Source: an uncultured Bacteroidales bacterium
GTDB lineage: Bacteria; Bacteroidota; Bacteroidia; Bacteroidales; CAIWKO01
Direction of reading: 5' to 3'
Assembly (NCBI GenBank): GCA_903913285.1
Contig: CAIWKO010000065.1
Coordinates: 1 to 50,906 of the forward strand
DNA length: 50,906 nucleotides
The position numbers and the translations under genes are program-made. Of this stretch, positions 44,709 to 50,906 are shown in pieces (the stretch's first letter is position 1; each line of letters starts with the position of its first letter). Under the pieces are notes generated by a model. The model was not told the origin of the DNA and made no database searches. It saw only the letters and a program-made list of their open reading frames with translations.

Positions 44709-45044
44709 TTACTTTTCTGATTTAATATCTTTTATTTCTAATTCATCTGGAAATAATGCCCTAATCCTCATTTTTTCACTCTCAAGAGAATCCTGAGTAA
44801 TATCAGCCTCAATTCTGGCCTGCTTGGGCAATATATACTCTGATAACTCAATTATTAATTTAAATGCCTTTTCTGGCTCTTTCTCAGCAATACGATCAAG
44901 CCACAAGGCAAGGTTATCAATGTTTTTTTCTATTAGCATCTGGTATGCCTCTTTGATATCCTTATTAATTTTATTTTCTGCACCTTTTGGCTTTCCTTTT
45001 GGGTTGCCACTTTTACCCTTTTCAAATCCCTTTTTACCTTTCAT
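44709..45044 (-). CDS. DUF5681-like protein
   Basis: A 111-residue basic protein beginning with the KGFEKGKSGNPKGKPKGAENKI repeat typical of DUF5681-like proteins, followed by two helices (ELSEYILPKQARIEA). These proteins are common in phages and mobile elements and often sit near terminase or replication genes; function not established. A second copy of the family is directly upstream (45079-45408), with the same glycine-asparagine-proline-lysine start. Confidence 0.72.
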   Translation of the reverse strand: MKGKKGFEKGKSGNPKGKPKGAENKINKDIKEAYQMLIEKNIDNLALWLDRIAEKEPEKAFKLIIELSEYILPKQARIEADITQDSLESEKMRIRALFPDELEIKDIKSEK

Positions 45045-45078
45045 AATTAATTGTATTTAATTGTATTTATCAATTGTA

Positions 45079-45408
45079 TTATAGTTTTTCAATAAAGTTG
45101 TCTATTTGCTCTTTTGTCATTGCTTCAGGGTTACTAAAATCTTTAAAAATAATAGTTGCACCAGGCTTTATATCTGTTTGGAATAATTCTGATTGAATAT
45201 TTTGAAGCTTAGGAACTGCAAAAGGCAACAAATCACAAATTACTTTTACCCTTTCTTTTGGCTCTAAACTATCAATATCAGTCTGCAACCTTTCAATATT
45301 ATTGCTAATTATCAAATTTATTGCTTCTCTCATTTCTTTGGTTGTTTTATTTATAGATCCCTTTGGTTTGCCTGAAGGATTACCACTTTGCCCTTTTTTG
45401 TATTTCAT
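45079..45408 (-). CDS. DUF5681-like protein
   Basis: A 109-residue protein starting KYKKGQSGNPSGKPKGSINKTT, the DUF5681 signature, then helical DLLPFAVPKLQNIQSE. Paralogous to the next gene downstream; both share the N-terminal motif and the helix with P-K-x-x-R/N, but differ at the C-terminus. Possibly DNA-binding. A 15-bp palindrome (TCTGAAA-T-TTTCAGA, 45424-45438) lies between this gene and the replication gene. Confidence 0.75.
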   Translation of the reverse strand: MKYKKGQSGNPSGKPKGSINKTTKEMREAINLIISNNIERLQTDIDSLEPKERVKVICDLLPFAVPKLQNIQSELFQTDIKPGATIIFKDFSNPEAMTKEQIDNFIEKL

Positions 45409-45441
45409 ATTGTCTGTATTTTATCTGAAATTTTCAGAGAA

Positions 45442-46383
45442 TTAAACATAAAACTTTACTGCCTCTTTAATCTTTTTATCAAGCTCAGTTATTACATCAC
45501 TTTCAGAGGTTAATAGTTTGCTTTTCCCGGCCTCTTTGATGAGGTTTCTCAAATCAAATGCTTGTTTCTTTGTTAGCTCACCTTTTTTTTGTGCTTCAGA
45601 AATACTTTTATAAAATTCTATTTCACCGCCTTGCTGATGTATCAGTAATAATACTCCCTGCAATTTTAATTTTTCTTTTGTATCTATCATGGTAAAATCA
45701 ATATTATTTTGGTTTCTGATTTTATTAATGTTTTTATACTCATCGTACCACCGATTAATGATGTTAATGTAAAATTGCTCATCATACAGTTTCTCGGCTC
45801 TTAGGTGAGCTGTATTAAATTGTTTGAGCAATTGCCTTGTAAACCTCATCTCATACCTTAAAACATTTCTATTTTGATACATTTCAGGAACAGGCAAATT
45901 TTTATGTTTGTACTCGGCCACCTTATCATAAAAAATCAATTTCCTGTTATTATTATTGTAATATAGCCCCCTGTTTTGTTCTAATCGGCTGTAATACTGC
46001 AATAAGCCTAAATGATTATAGTAAACCGGTGTTTCAAGTTTCACAATAAAATTTTGAGCTAAATCGATTCTGGTAACATCGGCCTTTTGCATTGGTAAAT
46101 GTATCAGATCACTCATTTTTTCAATGGCTCTCTTTGTATCACCTCTGCTCAAGGTCTGAAAATTCTCACCTAAATACCATTTGCACAAACTATTTTCAAT
46201 TATTTTCACTCTCTTTTCTGTAACATTAACTTTTAAATTATCAATAAAACCGCTAATTGTAACACTTTCACCATCATTAAAACTGTGTTCACTTGTTTTT
46301 TCTAATAATAACGGTATCTCAGCAAGTAAATCAATGCAGCCGGCCTGCTCTCTTTGTAAACTTAAATCAATATTATCATACAT
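45442..46383 (-). CDS. Phage/plasmid replication initiator (gene II/X type)
   Basis: A 313-residue protein resembling the phage/plasmid replication protein (gene II/X, Phage_CRI) family used by filamentous phages and their relatives. Matching segments are DVTRIDLAQNFIV, HLGLLQYYSRLEQNRGLYY, KLIFYDKVAEYKHKN and NVLRYEMRFTRQLLKQF. These proteins nick one strand to start rolling-circle replication. It sits in the middle of the element, so the excised circle probably replicates this way. Nick site unknown; no phage coat genes accompany it. The catalytic tyrosine cannot be fixed from sequence alone. Confidence 0.7.
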   Translation of the reverse strand: MYDNIDLSLQREQAGCIDLLAEIPLLLEKTSEHSFNDGESVTISGFIDNLKVNVTEKRVKIIENSLCKWYLGENFQTLSRGDTKRAIEKMSDLIHLPMQKADVTRIDLAQNFIVKLETPVYYNHLGLLQYYSRLEQNRGLYYNNNNRKLIFYDKVAEYKHKNLPVPEMYQNRNVLRYEMRFTRQLLKQFNTAHLRAEKLYDEQFYINIINRWYDEYKNINKIRNQNNIDFTMIDTKEKLKLQGVLLLIHQQGGEIEFYKSISEAQKKGELTKKQAFDLRNLIKEAGKSKLLTSESDVITELDKKIKEAVKFYV

Positions 46384-46471
46384 GGGTTACCGATATCGTT
46401 ACTGAAACATACTTAATATAGAGAATGACAAAAAGAGGCACAAACAAATCACTTGCACCCCTTTTCTCTGG

Positions 46472-46918
46472 TTACGGTTTTGGTAACTGCTTTGCATTTT
46501 TTCTCAGAATTTCAATTTCATTTTGTAGTTCACCATCACTCAATAAAACATACAGGCTTCTTTTGTTGTTTCTCTGGCCTCTGGCAACAAATATTTCAAT
46601 TGTAGTGTAATCCTCACTAAATATCAATAACAAGCCATCTAAGGTGTGATTAACATCACCATAAGCATAAAGCAGGGTAACATCTGGCACAAATACAGAG
46701 CTAATATTTTTAGTTTTAGTGATACATTTATCAGCTTTTCTTTTCACCTGACTATTAAAATTCTCAGGCACATCACCATAATAAAAAAATAGCTCATCTT
46801 TTTTGTTTTTTAGTGCTTCAAATGGCTCATAAGTGCCGGTGCTTGATGTTACATCATACCTCAGCTTGCTTTTGCTCTCAGGTAGTTTCTCAGCCTTGTA
46901 ATAATCGTTTAAAATCAT
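46472..46918 (-). CDS. Element protein of unknown function
   Basis: A 148-residue protein whose ATG overlaps the stop of the HTH gene (ATGA at 46915-46918), so the two are translated together. Segments such as FVPDVTLLYAYGDVNHTLDGLLLIFSEDYTTIEIFVARGQRNNKRSLYVLLSDGEL look like a folded alpha/beta domain. No family is recognised. Its place between HTH and replication genes suggests a regulatory or replication-accessory role (inference). Confidence 0.65.
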   Translation of the reverse strand: MILNDYYKAEKLPESKSKLRYDVTSSTGTYEPFEALKNKKDELFFYYGDVPENFNSQVKRKADKCITKTKNISSVFVPDVTLLYAYGDVNHTLDGLLLIFSEDYTTIEIFVARGQRNNKRSLYVLLSDGELQNEIEILRKNAKQLPKP

Positions 46919-47208
46919 TTTGCACCGCCTTTCTGATTAAGGGTTACATAGGTGCTTGCCTTTTCATCAATTTCACTTGCCGGTGTGATCCGGTTTCTTA
47001 GTAACCACTTTTCAAGCTCGGCACGTTCAAAAAAAATCATTTTACCGTTTGGCTTGTAATGTGGCACTTTGCAGGTTGAGGTTAATTTATACATGAAACT
47101 TTTTGCAATGCCTGTATAACTGCACCCCTCATCAAAAGTTAATACATTCTTTACTGCTATAAGAGAGGCATCATTTTTTTGCCCGATCTCAAAATTTTCA
47201 TTACTCAT
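46915..47208 (-). CDS. Helix-turn-helix excisionase-like protein
   Basis: A 97-residue MerR-like winged HTH of the excisionase group (HTH_17 type): LTFDEGCSYTGIAKSFMYKLTSTCKVPHYKPNGKMIFFERAELEKWLLRNR, with the usual 'Y..G.. .F... ELE.WL' end. Such proteins act as recombination directionality factors with tyrosine integrases and often repress their own promoter. A 14-bp perfect palindrome lies in its upstream leader. Confidence 0.8.
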   Translation of the reverse strand: MSNENFEIGQKNDASLIAVKNVLTFDEGCSYTGIAKSFMYKLTSTCKVPHYKPNGKMIFFERAELEKWLLRNRITPASEIDEKASTYVTLNQKGGAK

Positions 47209-47236
47209 TTTCTTTAATGAATTAAATTAATAAAAT

Positions 47237-47279
47237 GAGCTTGCAAGCTCTTGTTTGTGTTATAACAAAAGCAAAATTA
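47237..47279 (-). promoter_or_regulatory. Promoter and palindromic site before the HTH gene
   Basis: TAATTTTG (minus, 47279-47272) is a -7 box. The perfect palindrome GAGCTTGCAAGCTC at 47237-47250 lies in the predicted leader, about 30 bases before the ATG. It is a good candidate operator for the HTH protein. Confidence 0.55.
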
Positions 47280-47343
47280 TATACAATAGGAAAGAATATT
47301 ATTATACCTTACCTTACCAATTGAGAGAGGTAAAAGAAAAAAG

Positions 47344-48369
47344 TTAAATGGTATAAACTTGTGAAAGGATATTATTTATTTTTTCAGAATATCTTATACT
47401 CTCAGTAATATTTTTGAAAGTATTGTAACTCTGTTTAAGGTTTTTTAATTGGTTGCCATCTTTATCAACAAAACAAATTTGAATCGTTTTATATATGCTT
47501 TCAGGCATAGTTACTTTTTCTCTTTGAATAAGGCAATTTAATAAATAAAATAGCTGGGGTTTGTTTTTAATCCATTTAACAGGTCTTTCTATTGTCTTAG
47601 CTTCAAAGATTGCTGTAAACTGCTCAAATGAGGTTTCTGAGTGTATAAATTTATTCTCATCACTCTTTAACTCACTAAGTAGTTTTTTTAGCTGAGGCTC
47701 GGTTAATTTACCATCAAAACTTGTGGCCGGTTGATCTGTTTTATTATTTATTTTCTTAAGTTGAATTTCAGCATTTAAGCTTTTTTGTATCTCTTTTTCA
47801 CATTCAATCTTATTCTTTTCTTTATCTAACCATAATTGAATGTATTCTTTTACATTTTCATTATAAAGCTCACTATTTAGTGTAACATTATTTAAGTGAA
47901 ATTTTAAATCGGTTGCAAAATATTCAAATGATAAAATTTTGACTTTATCATTTAATATACTCAAGGAATAAAGATTATTTTCAATCTCATTCAATGCCCA
48001 TTTATAAGGGTAAAATTTTGCCGGTGTTACTTTAACAAAATAATTAATATCATAATTCATGTTTTTAAATTTCTCCAATAAAATTTCAGGTGTTTGAAAT
48101 GGACATGTAACCCCTTTTATTTTACAATTCTCAATTTCTGTTTCTGTAATATTACAGTTATAACTAATCCATGTGGTTAATAAGCATTTTTTTAACCTTT
48201 TTGCCTCACCAATGAGAATAATTGCCTTACCTTTATCACTAAATGAAATTTCATAAGGACTTGCTAAACTATCTTTCAATTTTAACTCCCAAGCCTTTTT
48301 TAAAACTTGTGCAACTTCACTTAATTGTTTAAATTCATTTAATCCATTGGGTATGTTTATAGTTATCAT
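47344..48369 (-). CDS. Unknown protein, mobile-element associated
   Basis: A 341-residue protein 9 bases downstream of the integrase. The middle is charged and helical. The C-terminal region from about residue 215 (LTEPQLKKLLSELKSDENKFIHSETSFEQFTAIFEAKTIERPVKWIKNKPQLFYLLNCL) resembles a domain often seen at the end of proteins next to integrases in Bacteroidota elements, including RteC-like ones. It has no known activity. A role in regulating excision or replication is an inference from position. Confidence 0.6.
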   Translation of the reverse strand: MITINIPNGLNEFKQLSEVAQVLKKAWELKLKDSLASPYEISFSDKGKAIILIGEAKRLKKCLLTTWISYNCNITETEIENCKIKGVTCPFQTPEILLEKFKNMNYDINYFVKVTPAKFYPYKWALNEIENNLYSLSILNDKVKILSFEYFATDLKFHLNNVTLNSELYNENVKEYIQLWLDKEKNKIECEKEIQKSLNAEIQLKKINNKTDQPATSFDGKLTEPQLKKLLSELKSDENKFIHSETSFEQFTAIFEAKTIERPVKWIKNKPQLFYLLNCLIQREKVTMPESIYKTIQICFVDKDGNQLKNLKQSYNTFKNITESIRYSEKINNILSQVYTI

Positions 48370-48378
48370 TTTAATAAT

Positions 48379-49467
48379 TTAAAAATTAATTTCAGGTAGT
48401 TTATTAATGGCCTCTTTTTTTCTTTTGTCTATAACATGCAAATATTTTTCAGTATGTTTCAGGCCTGAATGCCCTAACAATGATGAAACAGTTTTAATAT
48501 CTGCACCCACTACATCACTATCAAGCAAATTAACAGCAAATGAATGCCGGGCACAATGCCATGTAATATGCTTTTCAATTCCTGCATTTTTTACCCATAC
48601 TCTCAAATCTTTTGAGCAAGCTGTATGACTTGGTAAAATAAAAACATTTTCATCAATTTTACCACGTTCACCGATCAATTTAATGGCTGAATTGTTTAAG
48701 TCCATTGTTAATTGGGCATTCTTTGAATTATGTTTTGTTTTTTCTTGAGTAATTGTTAGCCGATTGTTTTGTATATTATTCCATTTTAAAGCAATAATAT
48801 CACAAAATCTTAATCCTGTAAAGAGAGAAAATAAAAAGGCACGTTTTACAGTTTCATTTCCACAAAAAGAATGTGCTAATAACTGAATTTCATCAAAGTT
48901 TAAAATCTGTTTTTTCAATCCCTCATCTTTGGTATTTTTAATATTCTTTGTAAAATCCTTTTTAATAATATTATCCTCAAATGCTTTGCCGATCACCTTT
49001 TTAAATTTTGCAAAATAATTGCATATAGTTTCACCATTTACAGCGGTTTCTAAATATTCTCTGTATTGTCTGCACAAATCCTCAGTAATTAACTTTGCAT
49101 TCAAACCGTTATTAATCCCTTTGCCCTCAAGAAATAGTTTGAAATGGTGCAAAGAATATTTCACAATTCTCTTATCTTTATGGCTGTAATCATTCACAAA
49201 CTTATTATAATAGGCCACAAAGTCAATATTTTTTTTAAATGCCGGTATATAATCAAAATCATTTGCCTGTAATTCTAATTCTCTTTTGGCTCTAATGCTC
49301 TCAGCAAGTTTTTTTACTTCATCATTTAATCTTTTTTGCTCTGGTTCTTTGGCTTTAAATTGATAAAGCTTTAAAAATTCATAATGCCTTTCATTATTGT
49401 GGTAAATGTCTAAATAATAGCTCTGTTTACCGCTTGCACATGCTTTTTTTCTTAATTGTACACTCAT
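48379..49467 (-). CDS. int: Tyrosine recombinase/integrase
   Basis: A 362-residue Bacteroidota-type integrase with an N-terminal arm-binding region (VQLRKKACASGKQSYYLDIY), a SAM-like core-binding domain and the catalytic domain: FSLFTGLRFCDI (first arginine), the TQEKT lysine region, HCARHSF (H-x-x-R), LLGHSGLKHTEKYLHV (second histidine and nucleophilic tyrosine). It integrates the element at the initiator tRNA. Paired AGTAACA-type sites flank the gene start and the element ends. Confidence 0.93.
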   Translation of the reverse strand: MSVQLRKKACASGKQSYYLDIYHNNERHYEFLKLYQFKAKEPEQKRLNDEVKKLAESIRAKRELELQANDFDYIPAFKKNIDFVAYYNKFVNDYSHKDKRIVKYSLHHFKLFLEGKGINNGLNAKLITEDLCRQYREYLETAVNGETICNYFAKFKKVIGKAFEDNIIKKDFTKNIKNTKDEGLKKQILNFDEIQLLAHSFCGNETVKRAFLFSLFTGLRFCDIIALKWNNIQNNRLTITQEKTKHNSKNAQLTMDLNNSAIKLIGERGKIDENVFILPSHTACSKDLRVWVKNAGIEKHITWHCARHSFAVNLLDSDVVGADIKTVSSLLGHSGLKHTEKYLHVIDKRKKEAINKLPEINF

Positions 49468-49476
49468 AAAAAAAAT

Positions 49477-49494
49477 TGTTACTGAATTGTTACT
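49477..49494. repeat. Inverted arm repeat: two TGTTACT sites 11 bp apart
   Basis: TGTTACT at 49477-49483 and 49488-49494, 11 bases start to start. They are the reverse complement of the AGTAACA pairs at both element ends and lie just before the integrase ATG, so integrase may also control its own transcription. Confidence 0.65.
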
Positions 49495-49553
49495 TGTATT
49501 TTCCTTTAATAGTATCTTTGTTTCTCTTGATTACAAAGATAATAATAAATATT

Positions 49554-49575
49554 TATGAGTAACAAAATAGTAACA
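49554..49575. repeat. Right arm repeat: two AGTAACA sites 11 bp apart
   Basis: An exact copy of the 22 bases at 43751-43772, same direction, with AGTAACA at 49558 and 49569. It lies 118 bases inside attR. Confidence 0.7.
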
Positions 49576-49692
49576 GAAAATAATAAAAAAAGGATAATAA
49601 AGGAAAATAATAATATCTTTGCTGAGGTTAAAGCTTTGTTTTTGTTGCCTTTTTAATGTATTTATTTTCCTTTGATTAATGGGTTGGATTAA

Positions 49693-49712
49693 TAGCCCCG
49701 CTACCTCAGACA
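49693..49712 (+). other. attR, 20-bp direct repeat
   Basis: Identical to 43695-43714. The bases before it (GGATTAA) are not tRNA, so this is the remnant copy and the working tRNA is on the left. Beyond it host sequence resumes with a terminator hairpin. Confidence 0.9.
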
Positions 49713-49716
49713 AATT

Positions 49717-49743
49717 GCGATGCGAAAGCGTCGCTTTTTTTTT
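49717..49743 (+). terminator. Original tRNA terminator, displaced by the element
   Basis: GCGATGC-GAAA-GCGTCGC (one T-G pair) followed by nine T. In the empty site it would lie about 11 bases after the tRNA 3' end, so it looks like the native terminator now separated by 6 kb. Confidence 0.75.
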
Positions 49744-49779
49744 GCCCGGAAGTCAGTATGATTGATAGTGAACCTTTCA

Positions 49780-49867
49780 GGGCTAAAGCCCATGATCTAT
49801 GTGTGATGAATAACCCCAGCCTTAAGGCTGGGGTTAATGCAGATAAGTTATGAAAGGACTTTAGTCC
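49780..49867. repeat. Cluster of three palindromic intergenic repeats
   Basis: GGGCT-AA-AGCCC at 49780-49791, a perfect 26-bp palindrome centred on CCTTAAGG at 49811-49836 (arms TAACCCCAGCCTT), and GGACT-TT-AGTCC at 49856-49867. They fit the REP-like palindromes scattered between Bacteroidota genes. A similar small element lies at 20591. Confidence 0.6.
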
Positions 49868-49908
49868 TGATGGTTGGTAGTTTCTCGACTACGCTCAAAA
49901 AGGCGAAT

Positions 49909-49933
49909 AAAAAAGGGCGACAGTTTGTCGCCC
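49909..49933 (-). terminator. Terminator of the minus-strand gene at 49965
   Basis: Read on the minus strand, GGGCGACA-AAC-TGTCGCCC is followed by six T. The 8-bp stem is perfect and lies 32 bases past the stop. Confidence 0.8.
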
Positions 49934-49964
49934 CTTCGGGAGTTATGAGGATAAAAGAGCATTT

Positions 49965-50906
49965 TTAGGCATCGGGTGCCGATGGCCCGTCATCTATCGG
50001 ATCCATGGGGAGGTCGATCTCGTTGTCGGAATCGGGGTCGAGAGAGATGTCTTTATTGAAATCCTGAAAGCCGGGAGCTGTGCCGCTGATGTGTTTGCAG
50101 CTGACGGGTGTTTTGTCGTTACCATAAGTACCGTCGTCTTCGGTTTCTTCGGGATCGGCTACGCCCTGCAGGAAAACCAAACCATTGCCGATAGGATCAA
50201 GTGTTACGCTGTTGTACATTTTGCCGTAGACATTGGCGTAGCCTGTGGGGACAGGAGTTGTTCCTCCATCGTCGACAATCTTTTTGCGGAGTTTGATGTT
50301 GTAGCGGGCTACTTTTTTGAGGTCGACAGGAATGTTGGTGATGCTGCCACCAAAATACATGTTGTTTTCGTAAGTGGCAGACCATGTGCCGACTTCAAGG
50401 CTGTAGTGATGTATCCAACCTGTTTTGGAGCTGAGCTTTTCGAAAGAAATAGTGTCTTTGATGACCGTTGTTTTGACGTTTAAAACAGGAATACCTGTGT
50501 CGGCATCGACAAAACGAATGGCAATTGACATTTTGCGACGACCGGACGGTTTGCCTATTTTGGCAGCCAAATCGAAAGCAGCAGCTACATCGGGATCGAA
50601 ATAGGAATGAAAAACCTTGCCGATGTTGATCTTAGTGGGATCGGCCTGATTTAAAAGTTTGTTTACAGAGGTAGTACCAAAATTCTTGCGTTTGTCGATG
50701 GCTTCTTTTGGAGCATCCAAAGCTAAGGTATAGGCCTTGATGGCAGCTTCCATGGTGGTTATGTCGGCAGGCAGAATGTTGACGAGGATGGCGATATTGG
50801 TCTTTAAAATATCTTTTATTTCGGTACATTTTACAGCGATAGTTGAATCGTCGTTGTGGGAGAGATAGGTTTTGGGAACGGAAAGCGATTTTTCGAGGAG
50901 GGGAAG
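49965..50906 (-). CDS. Unknown protein, 5' partial at window end
   Basis: The frame is open to the last base of the window, so the start lies outside; the ATG at 50753 is internal. About 313 residues are visible. The N-terminal visible part is helical (residues like VNILPADITTMEAAIKAYTL), followed by a beta-rich region (MSIAIRFVDADTGIPVLNVKTTVI, TGWIHHYSLEVGTWSATYENNMYFGGS) resembling carboxypeptidase-regulatory-like or fibronectin-like folds, and a repeat-like segment (GYANVYGKMYNSVTLDPIGNGLVFLQGV). The acidic tail is rich in D and P. No family is recognised. Confidence 0.65.
   Translation of the reverse strand, partial: LPLLEKSLSVPKTYLSHNDDSTIAVKCTEIKDILKTNIAILVNILPADITTMEAAIKAYTLALDAPKEAIDKRKNFGTTSVNKLLNQADPTKINIGKVFHSYFDPDVAAAFDLAAKIGKPSGRRKMSIAIRFVDADTGIPVLNVKTTVIKDTISFEKLSSKTGWIHHYSLEVGTWSATYENNMYFGGSITNIPVDLKKVARYNIKLRKKIVDDGGTTPVPTGYANVYGKMYNSVTLDPIGNGLVFLQGVADPEETEDDGTYGNDKTPVSCKHISGTAPGFQDFNKDISLDPDSDNEIDLPMDPIDDGPSAPDA

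Overview
The window comes from a Bacteroidota chromosome, most likely a Bacteroidales-like lineage. The evidence is direct. Promoters fit the Bacteroidota pattern TTTG, then about 19-22 bases, then TAnnTTTG (for example before the initiator tRNA at 43587-43617 and before gatE at 20811-20842). Ribosome binding sites are mostly absent, and the gene families (GH20/GH92 enzymes, MlaE/MlaF with CvpA, SprT, DUF5681-type proteins) fit that phylum.

Region 1 (1-17455) is an AT-rich surface-polysaccharide locus. It makes an amino-deoxysugar precursor (two FdtA-like cupins, a DegT/FdtB-like aminotransferase, a GNAT acetyltransferase) and UDP-galactofuranose (Glf). It assembles these with many GT2 and GT4 glycosyltransferases, a GtrA/GtrB/GtrC-like lipid-linked sugar-transfer trio, a FemAB-like protein, a hexapeptide acyltransferase and a methyltransferase. 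A 21-bp tandem array fills the divergent gap 17456-18096. Next is a fusion of a GT4 domain with a WbuX/WbpG-type N-acetyl sugar amidotransferase.

Region 2 (20800-24300) encodes GatE and GatD, the tRNA-dependent amidotransferase pair usually described as archaeal. A 41-bp minisatellite follows. Region 3 (24700-35300) is housekeeping and envelope: ManC, SprT with two overlapping micro-lipoprotein genes, MlaE/MlaF/CvpA, two lipoproteins, an acyltransferase-3 protein, a second 41-bp minisatellite, a large membrane protein split by a -1 frameshift at T TTT TTA, and phosphoglycerate kinase.

Region 4 (35400-43530) is a glycan-use operon: LacI-type regulator with a candidate operator, sugar MFS transporter, ROK kinase, GH20 hexosaminidase and GH92 mannosidase. 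GC content and third-position C rise sharply here. It looks built for GlcNAc- and mannose-containing glycans.

Region 5 (43587-49743) is an initiator tRNA carrying a 6-kb integrated element with 20-bp attachment repeats, a tyrosine integrase, an HTH excisionase-like gene, a filamentous-phage-type replication protein, two DUF5681-like genes, and paired AGTAACA sites at 11-bp spacing. The tRNA's probable original terminator now lies beyond the element. The window ends inside an unrecognised minus-strand gene.
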